Part shown: piece by piece, positions 7,912-18,930 of the stretch
Layout of the letters: every line of letters begins with the position of its first letter
Position numbering within the stretch: the stretch's first letter is position 1
NCBI GenBank assembly: GCA_947495575.1
Contig: CANLZL010000002.1
Location: forward strand, 124,001-188,000
Reading direction: 5' to 3'
Length of the DNA stretch: 64,000 nt
Source: an uncultured Nioella sp.
GTDB lineage: Bacteria > Pseudomonadota > Alphaproteobacteria > Rhodobacterales > Rhodobacteraceae
Translations under genes and position numbers: made by a program
The notes under the pieces: model-generated
Database searches by the model: none
What the model saw: the letters and a program-made list of their open reading frames with translations, nothing else
What the model was told of the DNA's origin: nothing

Positions 7912-10377
7912 ATGGGCCGATTTCTTAAATGGATGATACGCCTGTCAACCGCCGTCCTGGGACTGTTGGTTCTTGCAACGCTTTCGGCCTATTGGGTGTT
8001 TTCGCGGTCGATCCCGGATTATGACACGGATTGGCGGGTGTCGGGTATTCTAGATGAGGTCGAAATCGTCCGGTCGAATGCAAACGTCCCGCATATCTAT
8101 GGGCAGAGCGATCACGACGTCTATTTCGGGTTGGGATTTGTCCATGCACAGGACCGGCTGTGGCAAATGCTGATGATGCGGCGGACCGCCCAGGGCCGCC
8201 TATCCGAGCTGTTCGGTCAACGCACTTTGCAGATAGACGAGCTCATGCGCCGGCTGGATTTCTACGGCCATGCGCAACGTTCGGTGGCAGCACAAGATCT
8301 TGAAACCTTGGCAATGCTGGAGGCCTATGCCCAAGGCGTTAACAGTTGGCTGGAGCTGGTAGCAGAAGAAGCACTTGGACGCGGCGCGCCCGAATTGCTG
8401 CTGTTCAGCCCGGAAATTGCTCCGTGGCGACCTGCTGATTCCATTGCCGTGGTCAATATGATGGCGATGCAATTGGCCAATCACCACGAAGATGAGGTGC
8501 TGCGCGCCCGCACTTCACTGATGCTGAATGATCCAGCGCGGCTGGCCGACATCCTTCCCGATGCACCCGGTCAGGCTGTGGCCGAACTGCCGGAATATGC
8601 CGCGCTATTTGAGAACTTGCCGCAATATGCGTCGAATACAACCGGTCCGCGCGACCCGCTTTTCCCCAATCGTGGGCGCGGACTGGCCGGTGCCTCCAAT
8701 ATCTGGGCCGCTGATGGCAGCCGGTCAGCCACAGGTGCGGCGCTTATGGCCAACGATCCGCATCTCAGCCTGACAGCGCCGGGTATCTGGTATTTGGCAC
8801 GATTGGACCTGGCCTCGGGATCGGCCATTGGAGCGACTGTTCCTGGGATGCCCGTGATATTGTTGGGCCGAAATGAGCATATTTCGTGGGGCCTTACCTC
8901 GGCCTATGTTGATGATATGGACCTCTTCATTGAAGAGCTGAACCCGGAGAACCGCGAAGAATACCGTACGCCCGAAGGCTGGGCAGAATTTGAAACGCGC
9001 CGCTCCATCATTGATGTGGCTGACGGCGCACCGGTAACCGTAACATTGCGATGGACCGAAAACGGGCCTGTCATTCCCGGGAACCATTGGAACTTCGGAA
9101 CGGTGACGCCGCCCGGTCACGTCATGTCACTGGCTTGGACAACCCTCACGGATGAAAACACCAGTTTGCGCACCGGTCGTGAATTGATGGGCGCCACAAC
9201 GATCGAAGAGGCAATGGCGGCTGGCGAACACTTTGTCGCCCCGTCTCAAAATCTGGTTGTTGCCAGTGCAGACCGTGTGGCCATGCAAGTGATCGGCCAT
9301 TTGCCGTGGCGCCTATTGGAACACCAAACGCAGGGTCGAATGCCGGCACCTGCCTGGCTGGCCGAAAATCGGTGGCAAGGCGTCACGCAATATTTCGCCA
9401 ACCCCCGATTTGTAGATCCCGAAGGGGGCATTCTGGGCAACACCAACAATCGGATGGTCGATCGGGAATTCCCGCTGCATATCAGTTTTGAATGGGGTGA
9501 CACCCAACGCGTGCAACGTTGGCAGCATTTGATGCAATCGCGTCAGGTGCATACTCGTGACAGTTTTATCGAAGCACAACTTGATACAGTCTCGACCTCA
9601 GCGCGCACACTTTTGCCGCTTGTCGGACGCGAGTTGTGGTTTACCTCAGGTGCAGCTGCCAGCGGCACGCCAGAGGCGCGGCGCGGAGAAGCGCTGGACC
9701 TTTTGGCCGCGTGGAATGGTGAGATGAATGAGCATTTACCTGAACCGCTGATCTACGCAGCGTGGATGCGGGCCTTGCAGCAGCGCCTAATTCAGGATGA
9801 CCTTGGCCCGCTTGCCTCTGAATTTCCGCGCCTGGAACCTGTTTTTGTCGAACGGGTCTTTCGCGATATCGATGGCGCGTCTTTCTGGTGTGACATCCGC
9901 CCCTCGTCAATCGAGGAAAGCTGCACCGACATCGCGCGGCTGTCACTTGACGACGCTTTGCAAGAACTGGTCGAAGCCTATGGCGACAACCTCAGCAGTT
10001 GGCGTTGGGGCGATGCGCATGAAGCGGTCCACAGCCATCAGGTTCTTGGCGACACTCCCATCTTCTCTTGGGCCGTGAACATTCGTCAGTCCGTTTCAGG
10101 TGGCGAAAACACTCTCAATCGCACACGCTCGGCCGCCGAGGGGCCATATCCTTACCAGACCACACATGCGGCCGGCTATCGTGGCGTTTATGATTTTGCC
10201 GATCCTGACAGCTCGGTCTTTGTCGTCGCAACTGGCCAGTCGGGGCATCCGCTTAGCCGGTACTATGACGACATGGGAGAGCTTTGGCGCAGAGGCGAAT
10301 ATATCCCGATGTCTCTGGATCCCGAACTTGCCTTTGCAGGCAATATTGGTGTGACACGATTGATGCCAGGAAACTAA
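7912..10377 (+). CDS. Penicillin acylase family Ntn-hydrolase (amidase)
   Basis: Members hydrolyse amide bonds of penicillins, N-acyl homoserine lactones or other acylated substrates after self-cleavage in the periplasm. The 821-residue protein has an N-terminal membrane segment (about residues 9-28), an alpha-chain region with FGLGFVHAQDRLWQM, and the conserved autoprocessing site GASNIW, where Ser262 would become the beta-chain nucleophile. MANDPHL and the later GNTNNRMV stretch are also family-typical. AGGAG lies before the ATG. The glyoxalase-fold gene starts on the base after its stop codon. The substrate cannot be told from sequence. Confidence 0.95.
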   Translation: MGRFLKWMIRLSTAVLGLLVLATLSAYWVFSRSIPDYDTDWRVSGILDEVEIVRSNANVPHIYGQSDHDVYFGLGFVHAQDRLWQMLMMRRTAQGRLSELFGQRTLQIDELMRRLDFYGHAQRSVAAQDLETLAMLEAYAQGVNSWLELVAEEALGRGAPELLLFSPEIAPWRPADSIAVVNMMAMQLANHHEDEVLRARTSLMLNDPARLADILPDAPGQAVAELPEYAALFENLPQYASNTTGPRDPLFPNRGRGLAGASNIWAADGSRSATGAALMANDPHLSLTAPGIWYLARLDLASGSAIGATVPGMPVILLGRNEHISWGLTSAYVDDMDLFIEELNPENREEYRTPEGWAEFETRRSIIDVADGAPVTVTLRWTENGPVIPGNHWNFGTVTPPGHVMSLAWTTLTDENTSLRTGRELMGATTIEEAMAAGEHFVAPSQNLVVASADRVAMQVIGHLPWRLLEHQTQGRMPAPAWLAENRWQGVTQYFANPRFVDPEGGILGNTNNRMVDREFPLHISFEWGDTQRVQRWQHLMQSRQVHTRDSFIEAQLDTVSTSARTLLPLVGRELWFTSGAAASGTPEARRGEALDLLAAWNGEMNEHLPEPLIYAAWMRALQQRLIQDDLGPLASEFPRLEPVFVERVFRDIDGASFWCDIRPSSIEESCTDIARLSLDDALQELVEAYGDNLSSWRWGDAHEAVHSHQVLGDTPIFSWAVNIRQSVSGGENTLNRTRSAAEGPYPYQTTHAAGYRGVYDFADPDSSVFVVATGQSGHPLSRYYDDMGELWRRGEYIPMSLDPELAFAGNIGVTRLMPGN

Positions 10378-10752
10378 ATGCCTGTCCGGTTCAAGAACCC
10401 GCTGGTTGGCGTTACGGATGTTGAGCGTTCCTTGCGTTTCCACCATGACATACTGGGCCTCGAGATCGCTGAGGCCCATTCCAATTTTGTACTCTTTGAG
10501 AATGGCTTTGCTATCCATGACGGTGCTGCGCTGGCCGCGTCCGTAAACGCGCTTTCCGACGAAAGCCGAATACTCAATGGGCCGGCCGTCTACTATTTTG
10601 AGGCGTCTAATCTGGATCAAGAATATGGTCGGCTGGCGCCGTTGGTCACCATCCTTCATGGCATTCGCCGCCTCGATTGGGGCGGACGGGTGTTTCGAAT
10701 TCTCGACCCGGATGGTCATGTTCTCGAAATTGGCGAGGCCGCTAAAGTATAA
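10378..10752 (+). CDS. VOC (glyoxalase/bleomycin-resistance fold) family protein
   Basis: The 124-residue protein has the two beta-alpha-beta-beta-beta modules of the vicinal oxygen chelate fold: an opening VGVTDVERSLRFHHDILGLE and a closing FRILDPDGHVLEIGE, whose final Glu is a usual metal ligand. The substrate is unknown. Its ATG follows the TAA of the acylase gene with no gap, so the two are almost certainly co-transcribed and perhaps translationally coupled. Confidence 0.9.
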   Translation: MPVRFKNPLVGVTDVERSLRFHHDILGLEIAEAHSNFVLFENGFAIHDGAALAASVNALSDESRILNGPAVYYFEASNLDQEYGRLAPLVTILHGIRRLDWGGRVFRILDPDGHVLEIGEAAKV

Positions 10753-10784
10753 GAAAAGGGCCGCGCCCGTTTGAGGCGCGGCCC
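10751..10784 (-). terminator. Shared terminator hairpin between convergent genes
   Basis: GGGCCGCGCC/GGCGCGGCCC is a perfect 10-base stem with a 7-base loop. On the minus strand it is followed by TTTTCTT, so it mainly ends the PPC-repeat gene, and may also help end the plus-strand VOC gene. Confidence 0.85.
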
Positions 10785-10805
10785 TGATCGAATTCAGACC
10801 TCGGT

Positions 10806-12023
10806 TCAGCGCGCCGGAATATAGCGTTCTATGGCGATGCGAATTGCGCCGGGCGAGCCGTGGTATTGCATCACGCCAAGCATATAATCGCCCGGCTGTA
10901 CCTGCGCTGTCAGCTGGCTGTCCAATGTGCCATTGGCGTCATCATTGAACGAGATATGGCGCCCAACCCCATCAAATAGTGTGATCATTGGGTCCGAGTT
11001 TCCGATCCCAATTGCATCGACCAACAAAAGGCCCGCCGCAGGGACAGTAAAGCTGTGCCAAACGGCGTCGCCCCCAACACTGCTATCACGTACAAGGCGC
11101 GTTTGCAGATCACCAAGCGCAATCACCGGATATAACTGTCCGTCCGGCGGCGGGCTCGCTTCGCCCGAGGCATAAAGATCCCGCATCATATCTTCCTGAC
11201 TGAACGCGCTGACCGAAACGGTGACCGGAAGGTCGGGATTGCTAAGCGCGCGCATGCCAATGCAGTAACTGCCAGCAGCAAGCCCTTGGGTGAAGTCGAC
11301 CCGGGCATTCAGGCTGCCATAATCGTCATTCTCTGCAATCAGGGTTCCCGCCGCGTCGTAGATATAGATATACGGATCGGCCGATTGGTTCTCTGCCCGG
11401 ATCGTGATGGGCATCTCACTGCCAAGCGTAAAGCGATAATAGGGCGACTCAGTAATAGTCAAAGTCGCCGTCGCCTGCTGCCCTGGAACTTGATCCAACG
11501 GGCCTGCGCCCAAAGATGTCGCTGGCGTATTGGCCGTGCAAGCAAGGATATTCGACCCTCCAGCGCCGGGAGTAAGGGAGGCAGCACTTTGCAAGGCAAC
11601 CCGGATATCGGCCGAAATCGCGCCGCCGCCAAAACTGCGAGTCGACAGGCAATACGTTCCCGCAGGAAGCTGTGCTTCGGCCCGGCTGTCCCAGCCACCG
11701 CCACTATCATCGTCGGTCAGGATCAGAGTGCCGGATTGATCATAAAGCTCGATCACTGGATCGCCGCCAAACTGACCTGCGGCCTCTACCCGAACCGGAG
11801 TTTCTTGCGACAGAGTAAAAAGCGTCACATGGGAGCCGCCGGGGGGCACTTGCGCCAAAACATCAAATCCGGTTGGCGACATACCTACATCTGATTGGGT
11901 TGCGGCACCGCCGGCCCACTGGCCCGCTGGTAAGTTTGCACCACAGGCCATGTCCTGTGCCATGGCCGGTGCGGCCAATGCAACCAATGCCGCAGAAATA
12001 GCGACAAGCTTGGAATGATTCAT
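10806..12023 (-). CDS. Exported protein with three PPC-like beta-sandwich domains
   Basis: A signal peptide (residues 1-22, ending AMA) predicts export. Three related segments of about 100 residues each carry the pre-peptidase C-terminal (PPC) pattern: DPVIELYDQSGTLILTDDD, then DPYIYIYDAAGTLIAENDD, then DPMITLFDGVGRHISFNDD, each followed by a PAGTYC/AAGSYC/QPGDYM turn. There is no catalytic domain, so this is a stand-alone array of binding or stability modules in the periplasm or outside the cell. AAGGAGG lies directly before the ATG at 12023. It is divergent from the P450 gene. The function is not known to me. Confidence 0.88.
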   Translation of the reverse strand: MNHSKLVAISAALVALAAPAMAQDMACGANLPAGQWAGGAATQSDVGMSPTGFDVLAQVPPGGSHVTLFTLSQETPVRVEAAGQFGGDPVIELYDQSGTLILTDDDSGGGWDSRAEAQLPAGTYCLSTRSFGGGAISADIRVALQSAASLTPGAGGSNILACTANTPATSLGAGPLDQVPGQQATATLTITESPYYRFTLGSEMPITIRAENQSADPYIYIYDAAGTLIAENDDYGSLNARVDFTQGLAAGSYCIGMRALSNPDLPVTVSVSAFSQEDMMRDLYASGEASPPPDGQLYPVIALGDLQTRLVRDSSVGGDAVWHSFTVPAAGLLLVDAIGIGNSDPMITLFDGVGRHISFNDDANGTLDSQLTAQVQPGDYMLGVMQYHGSPGAIRIAIERYIPAR

Positions 12024-12150
12024 GAAATCCTCCTTAAAGGGTCATCGACCCTGTCCAATGGCACCAGTTTACCCAGATCGCCCGATCATGCCAGCCCCCC
12101 TTGCCGTCCATCGCTGCGCAAGTAAGACTTGTGAAAAAAGTGAGCACCCA

Positions 12151-13314
12151 TTGAAAACTCTACATCAATCGCCGACCGATCCTGAATTCGTCCAAAACCC
12201 ATATCCCTTTTATGCAACGGCAAGGGCCGCAGGTGATTTGGTATACTGGCAGGATTACAAGATGGTCTGCGCCACAAGCTATGCCCTAGTGAACGCTCTT
12301 TTGAGAGATCGCCGCTTTGGTCGCGAAATGCCAACGGAGTTGCAGCAGCCCTGCCCGACCCATTTGCAACCGTTTTACGATGTTGAAGCCCATTCGATGC
12401 TGGAGTTGGAGCCGCCACGGCATACCCGTTTGCGCCGCCTGGTCACGCGCGCGTTCACATCCCGCCATATTGCGGCGATGGAAGGCGACATTGCCGCGCT
12501 CTGCCATGGTTTGATTAACCAGTTCCCAGAAGGCCCCTTTGATCTGTTGGATGCTTATGCGCGTCCCTTACCGGTCACGGTGATCGCGCGTTTGCTTGGT
12601 GTACCCGAAGATATGGGTCCCCAACTTGTGAAATGGTCCAATGCGATGGTCTCAATCTATATGGCCGGACGCGGCCGCGCAGATGAGGACACAGCCGTTG
12701 CCGCAACAAAGGAATTCGTGGCGTTCATGCGCGGCTACGTTGACGCGCGCCGATCCGACCCCCGCCAAGACCTGATCACGCGACTGATTGCGGCCGAGGA
12801 AGATGGCGAAACATTGACAACTGATGAGTTGATCACAACCTGCATCCTGTTGCTGAATGCCGGACATGAAGCCACCGTGCACACTATTGGGAACGGCGTG
12901 AAGGCTATGCTGGATCACGGGGCAACAGGCCACGAGGTCGGTGTCGTCGAAGAGATACTGCGCCATGATCCACCGCTGCACATGTTTACCCGTTATGCAT
13001 ATGAAGATGTCGAGGTTGCAGGACATCTTTTCAAACGGGGTGATCAGGTGGGTCTGCTTTTGGGATCCGCCGGGGGGGATGAAGCGATCTGCCCTAATCC
13101 AGAAGTATTCGATCCAAGGCGCACTGATCCGGCGCATTTGGCCTTTGGGGCCGGTCTGCATTTCTGCGTAGGTGCCCCGCTCGCGCGGTTGGAGTTGCAG
13201 ATTGCCCTGCCTATCCTGTTTGATCGTTGTCCGACCCTGAAATTAGCGGAATCGACGCAATACGCAGATATCTACCATTTTCACGGGCTAAAGCGCCTGA
13301 TGGTGACCCAATAA
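12151..13314 (+). CDS. Cytochrome P450
   Basis: This is a soluble bacterial P450 monooxygenase of about 387 residues. The I-helix oxygen-binding motif AGHEAT is at residues 237-242, the ExxR pair is E268/R271, and the heme-thiolate loop FGAGLHFCVGAPLAR places the ligand at Cys339. The TTG at 12151 gives an N-terminus (KTLHQSPTDPEFVQNPYPFY) typical of the family; in-frame ATGs from 12022 onward would add up to 43 unlikely residues and run into the divergent gene's leader. No ferredoxin or reductase is next to it, so redox partners must be elsewhere and the substrate is unknown. Confidence 0.95.
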   Translation: MKTLHQSPTDPEFVQNPYPFYATARAAGDLVYWQDYKMVCATSYALVNALLRDRRFGREMPTELQQPCPTHLQPFYDVEAHSMLELEPPRHTRLRRLVTRAFTSRHIAAMEGDIAALCHGLINQFPEGPFDLLDAYARPLPVTVIARLLGVPEDMGPQLVKWSNAMVSIYMAGRGRADEDTAVAATKEFVAFMRGYVDARRSDPRQDLITRLIAAEEDGETLTTDELITTCILLLNAGHEATVHTIGNGVKAMLDHGATGHEVGVVEEILRHDPPLHMFTRYAYEDVEVAGHLFKRGDQVGLLLGSAGGDEAICPNPEVFDPRRTDPAHLAFGAGLHFCVGAPLARLELQIALPILFDRCPTLKLAESTQYADIYHFHGLKRLMVTQ

Positions 13315-13325
13315 AAGGGCCGATG

Positions 13326-13350
13326 AAGGGCCAGTTAGAAAATGGCCCTT
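13326..13350. terminator. Hairpin between convergent P450 and GIN-domain genes
   Basis: AAGGGCCA/TGGCCCTT is a perfect 8-base stem with a 9-base loop, followed by CTGTTCTT. It is probably shared by the two converging genes. Confidence 0.6.
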
Positions 13351-13375
13351 CTGTTCTTCGGTCCTCGAACTTGGC

Positions 13376-14119
13376 TTAATTTACCGTGACGGACGCACCG
13401 CTGCCGGTTTCGATACTCTCTATGGATGGATTGCCCGTCAGTCGCACCGATGACCCGGATCGCGCCTCGATCGACGCCGTATCCGAGGCATAAACACGGA
13501 TGGATGCGCCAGAGCCCGCCGAAATATCAGCAGTTTCGCATTCCATATTACCGGCTGACAGAGTTGCGCCACTGCCGGCCTCCACCTCAAGATCCGTGCA
13601 AGAGCCGGTCAACGCCATTGACGCCCCGCTGCCAAGATCTAGGGCCAATTCTTCGGTGTTTCCTGAAAAACTAAGCGCGGCACCAGAGCCTGCATGCAAT
13701 TCAGCGCCACGGGTGTCCGTACCTGTCAATCTGATCGATGACCCGGACACGGCATCAGCCGAAAACAAGTCACTCAGGGCAACATCTCCGGTCACTTCAG
13801 ACCCTGAACTGGCGGATAAATTGGCCAGTTCGGGCATTGAAATCATAACCTCAAAACGGTCTGCCCTGATACTGGGTAGCAACCCGCGCCGCCGCTCGAT
13901 ATGGAGCGTATCCCCATGTTGTTCGATAATGAGACGATTGATGTTTCCAACGCGTGCATTCGCTTCAACGTGAAAATCTCCGGTCGAAATTGTGACTTCG
14001 ACTCCTTCGGCCACTTCAACATTTGAAAATTCCGAAAAATCATAGTCCCGGTCTGCCGCCGCAACGGGGGCGGCAATAACAATGCATGTGATTAATGCGA
14101 TCTCTTTTGGGGCAAGCAT
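13376..14119 (-). CDS. Exported GIN-domain (DUF2807) beta-helix protein
   Basis: The 247-residue product has a signal peptide (residues 1-22) and then the repetitive Ser/Gly-rich pattern of the putative autotransporter adhesin head GIN domain: VEVAEGVEVTISTGD at the start and recurring GSGA, GSSIRLTG and GSGASV turns. These make a right-handed beta-helix. A GAGAGGGAG purine run precedes the ATG. Such proteins are found at the cell surface or in the periplasm and have no agreed function. The gene is divergent from a small secreted protein gene. Confidence 0.9.
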   Translation of the reverse strand: MLAPKEIALITCIVIAAPVAAADRDYDFSEFSNVEVAEGVEVTISTGDFHVEANARVGNINRLIIEQHGDTLHIERRRGLLPSIRADRFEVMISMPELANLSASSGSEVTGDVALSDLFSADAVSGSSIRLTGTDTRGAELHAGSGAALSFSGNTEELALDLGSGASMALTGSCTDLEVEAGSGATLSAGNMECETADISAGSGASIRVYASDTASIEARSGSSVRLTGNPSIESIETGSGASVTVN

Positions 14120-14362
14120 GGCCCTCTCCCTCTCTTGTGTCTTATGGACAAGTGCAGATGTATGTGAATGCTATTAACATACAAGGGGTCTGATGCATAT
14201 TCAGCGAACTTCTCAAACCCGAGGCCTGAGGTTTTGACTCATGTCCGTGTGGTGTATTTACAACACTTTGATGCCACGATGAGACATCCGGGGAAAACGA
14301 ATTGAACCCAAAATCGTCAGAAAGTAGTGTTCGTGTATAAATTACACCAAAAGGACGGACCA

Positions 14363-14605
14363 ATGACATTTATCAAATCAATTGCCTTCATCGCAGCGCT
14401 TACTCCAGTTGCTGCATACGCCCAATCCTGCGAATGGAACATGTATTGGGATTCAAACCGACAAATGTGCGTCACATTCCAGGAAATTACCGCAAATACT
14501 GTTCAGGATGCCGGTTCGGAAACCTGGATGCAGCCCTATACCGATGCAGCGGCCGAAGAAATTCGCTCCATCAACTCTTGCGAGGGATGTGTTCAGCAGC
14601 GCTGA
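14363..14605 (+). CDS. Small secreted Cys-containing protein (80 aa)
   Basis: The product starts with a clear signal peptide (about 20 residues, ending AAYAQ), leaving a mature peptide of about 60 residues with four cysteines (SCEWNMYW, MCVTF, SCEGCVQQR) that could form two disulfides. AAGGA precedes the ATG at 14363, and a strong terminator follows, so this looks like a real single-gene unit. I know of no family for it. Confidence 0.7.
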   Translation: MTFIKSIAFIAALTPVAAYAQSCEWNMYWDSNRQMCVTFQEITANTVQDAGSETWMQPYTDAAAEEIRSINSCEGCVQQR

Positions 14606-14626
14606 TCGACTGAAATCGCTCAAGAT

Positions 14627-14656
14627 AAGGCCGGGGAAATTACGCCCCGGCCTTTT

Positions 14657-14658
<2 letters not shown>
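14627..14658 (+). terminator. Rho-independent terminator after the small secreted protein
   Basis: AAGGCCGGGG/CCCCGGCCTT forms a 10-base stem with an 8-base loop, followed by a T run. It reaches the last codon of convergent uvrA and may serve both. Confidence 0.88.
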
Positions 14659-17512
<2,854 letters not shown>

Positions 17513-17582
17513 GAAAGCCCCCACGAACTCGATTGCGTTAAGAGATAGTTGAGACCGCGCGCTGTTCCAACCAAAAAGTGAG

Positions 17583-17597
17583 AACATTTGCGGAACA
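17583..17597 (-). promoter_or_regulatory. LexA (SOS) box upstream of uvrA
   Basis: On the minus strand the sequence reads GTTC-CGCAAAT-GTTC, an exact match to the GTTC-N7-GTTC operator of alphaproteobacterial LexA. It lies about 70-85 bases before the uvrA start, in the gap after the MFS gene. Confidence 0.85.
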
Positions 17598-17632
17598 TTT
17601 GAAAACATCGGCCTTCATGCTGACATAACGTG

Positions 17633-18805
17633 TCAGGAGGTATGAAGAGTGCGGGTCGCCCATTTGGTACAGAGGTAGCCGGTAACGCTGATTGCAATAG
17701 CCAAACCGACAATTCCTGAAAATCCGAAGGAGACCATGGCCATGGCAAAGATCGGACTGCCGGACCCGGTGCCCAAATTGCCAAGCTGGGCCAATGCCCC
17801 ACCTGCATGGGCCTGTGCGTCGGGTTCAGTGTTCAGTGCCGGGATTGCCGCAAAAGCCGCGCCGGGCGTTGCTCCGACGCAGAGCAATGCCAAACACCCC
17901 AAAATCGGGCGCAATTCTTCTGGCGCAAACAGAAGGACGCCGAGGGCAACTATGGAGGCAAGATACGAGGCTGACAAAAGTGTTGTGACGGGAATCCAGC
18001 GCGCCAGAAAACCAGCCAGAAAGATACCCACCAAGGACGCTATAGAAAATGCGCTGGCCGTTGTGGCGACGGTCCAATTTCCCGATGCATGCAGCGGCAA
18101 AAAGGTTAATAAGGCCAGAAAAATCAGTGTATGCCAGAAGAAGCCTAGGCCCGGTGTCATACGTGCGATGCTTGAATAGATCTCACGATGGATCGAGAGA
18201 AAGCCCGGAAATGGTTCAGGCCGAGGACGGATCGGTGTCACAAGTTTGGTTGCCAAAAAAGCAAGCAGTATTAAGCCAAACCCATGTCCCATCCACAGAC
18301 CCGATACCCCCCAAGCAGCGATAATTCCTGGAAATATCTGTGAGGAAATGGCCAGCGACACGCCAAAAAAGCTGGCCCAGAGCGCCATGCAGAAGGATCG
18401 GGCAGCGTCTGAACTGGCGCGCGCCATCAAAACCGGGGCGGAAACCACTATGCTGAGATGAGCCAACCCCTCCAGTAGCCGTAATACAATGAGCCCGCCA
18501 AAAGCAGGCATGGTTGCTTGTGCGATGGATAAAGCCCCTGCCGCGGTCATGGCCCAAATCAAAACCCGCTTGGCCCCATAACGTCCCGTGCCCCAACCTG
18601 ACAGGGTGCCAAAGACCAATCCGGCAACGCTGACGGCACTGATGGCAAGGGCAAGAACAGGGTCGGACAGCCCATACTCTTCCCCCATACTTGGCAAAAC
18701 CAGTGCCACTTTGCCGAACTGCGCTGCCGCGAACAGGCCGATCACAAAGATCAGGCCAACTTGCGGCCAATCGGATTTCGTCAAAGGTTCCATGCTCTTG
18801 GCCAT
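17633..18805 (-). CDS. MFS transporter
   Basis: The protein of about 390 residues has twelve hydrophobic segments and an MFS loop 2-3 motif (GTGRYGAKRV). The ATG at 18805 (MAKSMEPL) follows GGAC; an in-frame start at 18829 adds eight residues. Segment pattern and length fit a drug or metabolite exporter-like MFS carrier, but substrate and direction are unknown. uvrA follows but has its own LexA-controlled promoter, so the pair need not be an operon. Upstream it is divergent from the vWA protein gene. Confidence 0.92.
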   Translation of the reverse strand: MAKSMEPLTKSDWPQVGLIFVIGLFAAAQFGKVALVLPSMGEEYGLSDPVLALAISAVSVAGLVFGTLSGWGTGRYGAKRVLIWAMTAAGALSIAQATMPAFGGLIVLRLLEGLAHLSIVVSAPVLMARASSDAARSFCMALWASFFGVSLAISSQIFPGIIAAWGVSGLWMGHGFGLILLAFLATKLVTPIRPRPEPFPGFLSIHREIYSSIARMTPGLGFFWHTLIFLALLTFLPLHASGNWTVATTASAFSIASLVGIFLAGFLARWIPVTTLLSASYLASIVALGVLLFAPEELRPILGCLALLCVGATPGAAFAAIPALNTEPDAQAHAGGALAQLGNLGTGSGSPIFAMAMVSFGFSGIVGLAIAISVTGYLCTKWATRTLHTS

Positions 18806-18930
18806 GACAGTCCGTTCAAAAGCCGTCAAGCGAGGCTCACCCCTTCACAGATGCACAATTGGCACTTAGGCTGACTGCATTACGACATTTTGTTTTCGGC
18901 CAATCAGTTTTTGACATGAGGACCCTCGCG

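Noticed and set aside
12022-12150. An N-terminal extension of the P450 from the first in-frame ATG
   Set aside because: It would overlap the divergent PPC gene's start and Shine-Dalgarno, and its residues do not resemble a P450 N-terminus or a signal peptide.
7912-14605. A natural-product or quorum-quenching gene cluster built on the acylase, P450 and VOC genes
   Set aside because: There is no synthase, carrier protein, regulator or dedicated transporter, and the genes lie on both strands with separate terminators.
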